Source: Myotis daubentonii (Eukaryota; Chordata; Mammalia; Chiroptera; Vespertilionidae). From it: a DNA stretch of 64,000 bases. Positions 61,747 to 64,000 of the stretch are shown here, one piece after another (within the stretch, counting starts at the first letter, position 1; every line of letters begins with the position of its first letter). Where the stretch lies: positions 63,180,673-63,244,672 of the forward strand of contig NC_081861.1 in assembly GCF_963259705.1 (NCBI RefSeq), written 5' to 3'. Made by a program: the position numbers and the translations under genes. Under the pieces are notes generated by a model. It worked only from the letters and a program-made list of their open reading frames with translations, searched no databases and was not told the origin of the DNA.

Positions 61747-63059
61747 CTAAAAAAATAAAAGTATAAATGTTTAGTATTTTATTAGAATTATTAAACATGC
61801 ACTAACAACTGAAAAAGTGATAAAATAGAATAGATACATTTTTGATTGTGGTTCTGTTATAGTACCAGTTTCCACCCCTCTTCCTAAAATAACTTAACAA
61901 AAAAACAACAACTATAATTTAATGTGAATATATATAGTTACTATGCACTAAATATAAAAGTTAAATAAAAAGATCATATAACAATAAATGACATCACATA
62001 GCATTAAACTGAGCAACTTTCGGGGTCTTAAATCTATAACATGATTTTTAAGCTTTATTTTCTATCATAATAATTAACAAAAATACTATGAAGACATTAA
62101 ATCATGTGCAAAAACAATAATAAACCAAGTGCACTCTTCATAACTGGCAAAATTTGGAATCACTTTCAGTCTTATAAACCCACAGTAAACCTGTAAAAAT
62201 AATCTCCCATTATTCACAATTCTATATTTAAATACATAATGCATTCCACTTTAATGAAGACTCAATCAAAGTGATGAAGTCTGATGCATGCTAAAGTCTG
62301 ACTCATAAGAGACTCACAATTGATTAATTCTTGTCAACCTGGTTTATTTTGGACTTTGGTACAATTCTAATTATTATTGCATTAGCCTGCAACCAACCTA
62401 TTGGGAACTTGTGTGGGATTTCCAAAGACATATGAAAAGGAAAAAAGTAAGAAACAAAGAATTAAGAAGGTAAGGATTGACACAGATTGGCAGAGAAGGA
62501 AGTTCCAGGGATTCGTCCTTCAGCAACGCCACCACTGAGCTAGAAAGAGTGATTTAAATAAACTATTTCAGAACTCTGGCACCTGAGTGAATATTTACAA
62601 CAAGGTAAGTGTTTCATGAAGAAAGTCACTGCTGTTCTCTGTTACGAGAATGACATGTACAAAACAGGTACCATTTTCCATTCCTCAGCATCACTGTGAG
62701 GATAGTTCCTGTAGGAGCTGGCTGATGCCAGGGTAGGCAGGAGGGCTTCGTTCTCTAAAATTTGAAGCTATACATTTTGGTTGGCTTGGCAATTCCCTGA
62801 AGGAACAGTGAAAATGTTTGCCTTGGTTTCTACCGTTTTGGGTTGCAGCAGCTTTCACTACTGGCATCAATCAGAAGATCTGAATAGACAGAAACAATTC
62901 CGCTGCAATTTGGAATCAGATCACTGGCTGACACCAGTGATAATAAAACCCAAACTTCAGTGACCACACACAAGGAAAGTACACTTTGCAAAAAGTGTTT
63001 AGAAAAGTCACAAATGTCTATAGACCTTAGCAAATAAAAATAAGCTGTCTGTAAGGAGT
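61747..63059. other. DIAPH2 intron upstream of the 102-bp exon, unassigned
   Basis: No preceding FH2 exon seen. Nothing else supported. Confidence 0.4.
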
Positions 63060-64000
63060 GAAAGAATCAGATTTCCAGGTTATAATAGACTCAAATCAAA
63101 TGCCAGTTCTGAACAACAACAAAAATTACAAAGTATGCAAAACAAAACCAAAAAACAACCAGAAAAGAATTGCCTATGCTCAGGAAAAAAGAATTTGACA
63201 GAAACTCCCCCTGAAGAAGCTCAGACTTTGGAGTTACTAGTCAAAAAGTTTAAATCAACTGTCTTAAATCGAATATACTCAATGCGCTAAAAGAAACTAT
63301 GCACAAATAATTAAAGAAATCAGGAAAATAATGTGTGAATGGAATGAGAATATCAATAAAGACAGAAGTTATAAAAAGAAATCAAACAAATTCTGGAGGT
63401 GACAAATACAGTAACTGAAATGAAAAATTAACTTAAGGGATTCAACAGCAGATTGGAGCATACAGAAGAAAGGATTAGTGATGTGAAGATAAGGAAATTA
63501 AAAAGATCCAGTTTGAGGAGCAGAAAGAAAAAAGAATAAAGAAAAATAAACAGAGCCTGAGGGATGGGTGGGATACCATCAAGCATACGAATATGTGCAT
63601 CACAGGATTCCCAGGAAAAAAGGAAACGGACAGAAAAAAATATCCCCAAATCTGATGAAACATTAAATATACACATCCAAGAAGCTCATCAACTATAAGC
63701 AGAATATCCAACAGGTTCACACTAGATGCTTTCTAATCAAGTGGTCAGAAATAAAGAAAAATAATTTTTAAAGCAGTAAGAGGGAAATAAATTGTTACAT
63801 TCAAGGGATTGCCAATAAAATTAATATCTAATTTGGTCCATGGGAGCCGAAACGTAGGGGAACAACGTATTTGAAGTCCTAAAATAAAAAAAAATTAAAA
63901 CTTCCAACCAAGAATTCCATATCCAGAAAATACACTGTCCTTCAAAAATAAAGGAGAAACTACAACAATCCCAAATTAACAAAATAAAACTTAAAACAGA
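63060..64000 (+). mobile_element. L1M 5'/ORF1 region, cut by the window edge
   Basis: Sense L1M order: 'tgaggagcagaaagaaaaaag', 'ataccatcaagcatacgaat', 'tacacatccaagaagctcatc', 'aaccaagaattccatatcc', 'tccttcaaaaataaaggag'. Frames are broken by stops and indels, so it is a relic. Confidence 0.8.

Noticed and set aside
62500..63050. Possible preceding FH2 exon
   Set aside because: No stretch with acceptor, donor and the expected residues before NLVKYLPEQ was found on the minus strand.

Overview
This is mammalian nuclear DNA, almost certainly from a vesper bat (Vespertilionidae, for example Myotis or Eptesicus). The evidence is three lineage markers found together: many HeliBat-type Helitrons (5' TC, 3' hairpin plus CTAG, inserted between A and T), many tRNA-derived Ves SINEs, and a SPIN hAT element. 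Older mammalian repeats (MIR, L2, L1M, MER5/Tigger-like) lie underneath. There is no bacterial, phage or CRISPR content.

The only gene I can support is on the minus strand. Three intact coding exons encode consecutive parts of the FH2 domain of a diaphanous formin, and I recognise it as DIAPH2. In transcript order they are 61746-61645 (102 bp), 47526-47287 (240 bp) and 11514-11385 (130 bp). All have consensus splice sites and reading frames that join without a shift. The introns between them are about 14.1 kb and 35.8 kb; the rest of the window is the flanking introns. Nearly every longer open frame outside these exons is a chance frame through a repeat.

Layout: 1-8.2 kb is AT-rich intron with L1M, MIR and Ves fragments. 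8.2-16.4 kb holds a HeliBat, Ves SINEs, the 130-bp exon and a two-unit HeliBat. 17-22.4 kb holds hAT, L2, large TA/TG microsatellites, rearranged HeliBats, and Ves insertions inside L2 and MIR. 26.5-28.5 kb is an old L1 invaded by two opposed HeliBats and two hAT elements. 31.6 kb is a SPIN copy. 33.7-35.6, 39.7-42.8 and 48.7-50.7 kb are three head-to-tail HeliBat arrays with the order A-B-X. 52-59.6 kb has three more HeliBats, and an L1M begins near 63.06 kb and runs off the edge.

The most interesting material is the Helitron layer, which covers roughly 12-13 kb, about a fifth of the window. The same A-B composite unit is joined directly to a different third Helitron at three separate loci, each time with an exact CTAG|TC junction. 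The units contain minisatellites (about 47 bp and 81 bp) of varying copy number. The HeliBat bodies carry paired, inverted CTCF-core-like motifs, and the A-type 5' ends carry YY1-like motifs. One X unit carries about 1.1 kb of host-like sequence with a strong splice donor. All family names come from recognition of the sequence, without any database search.
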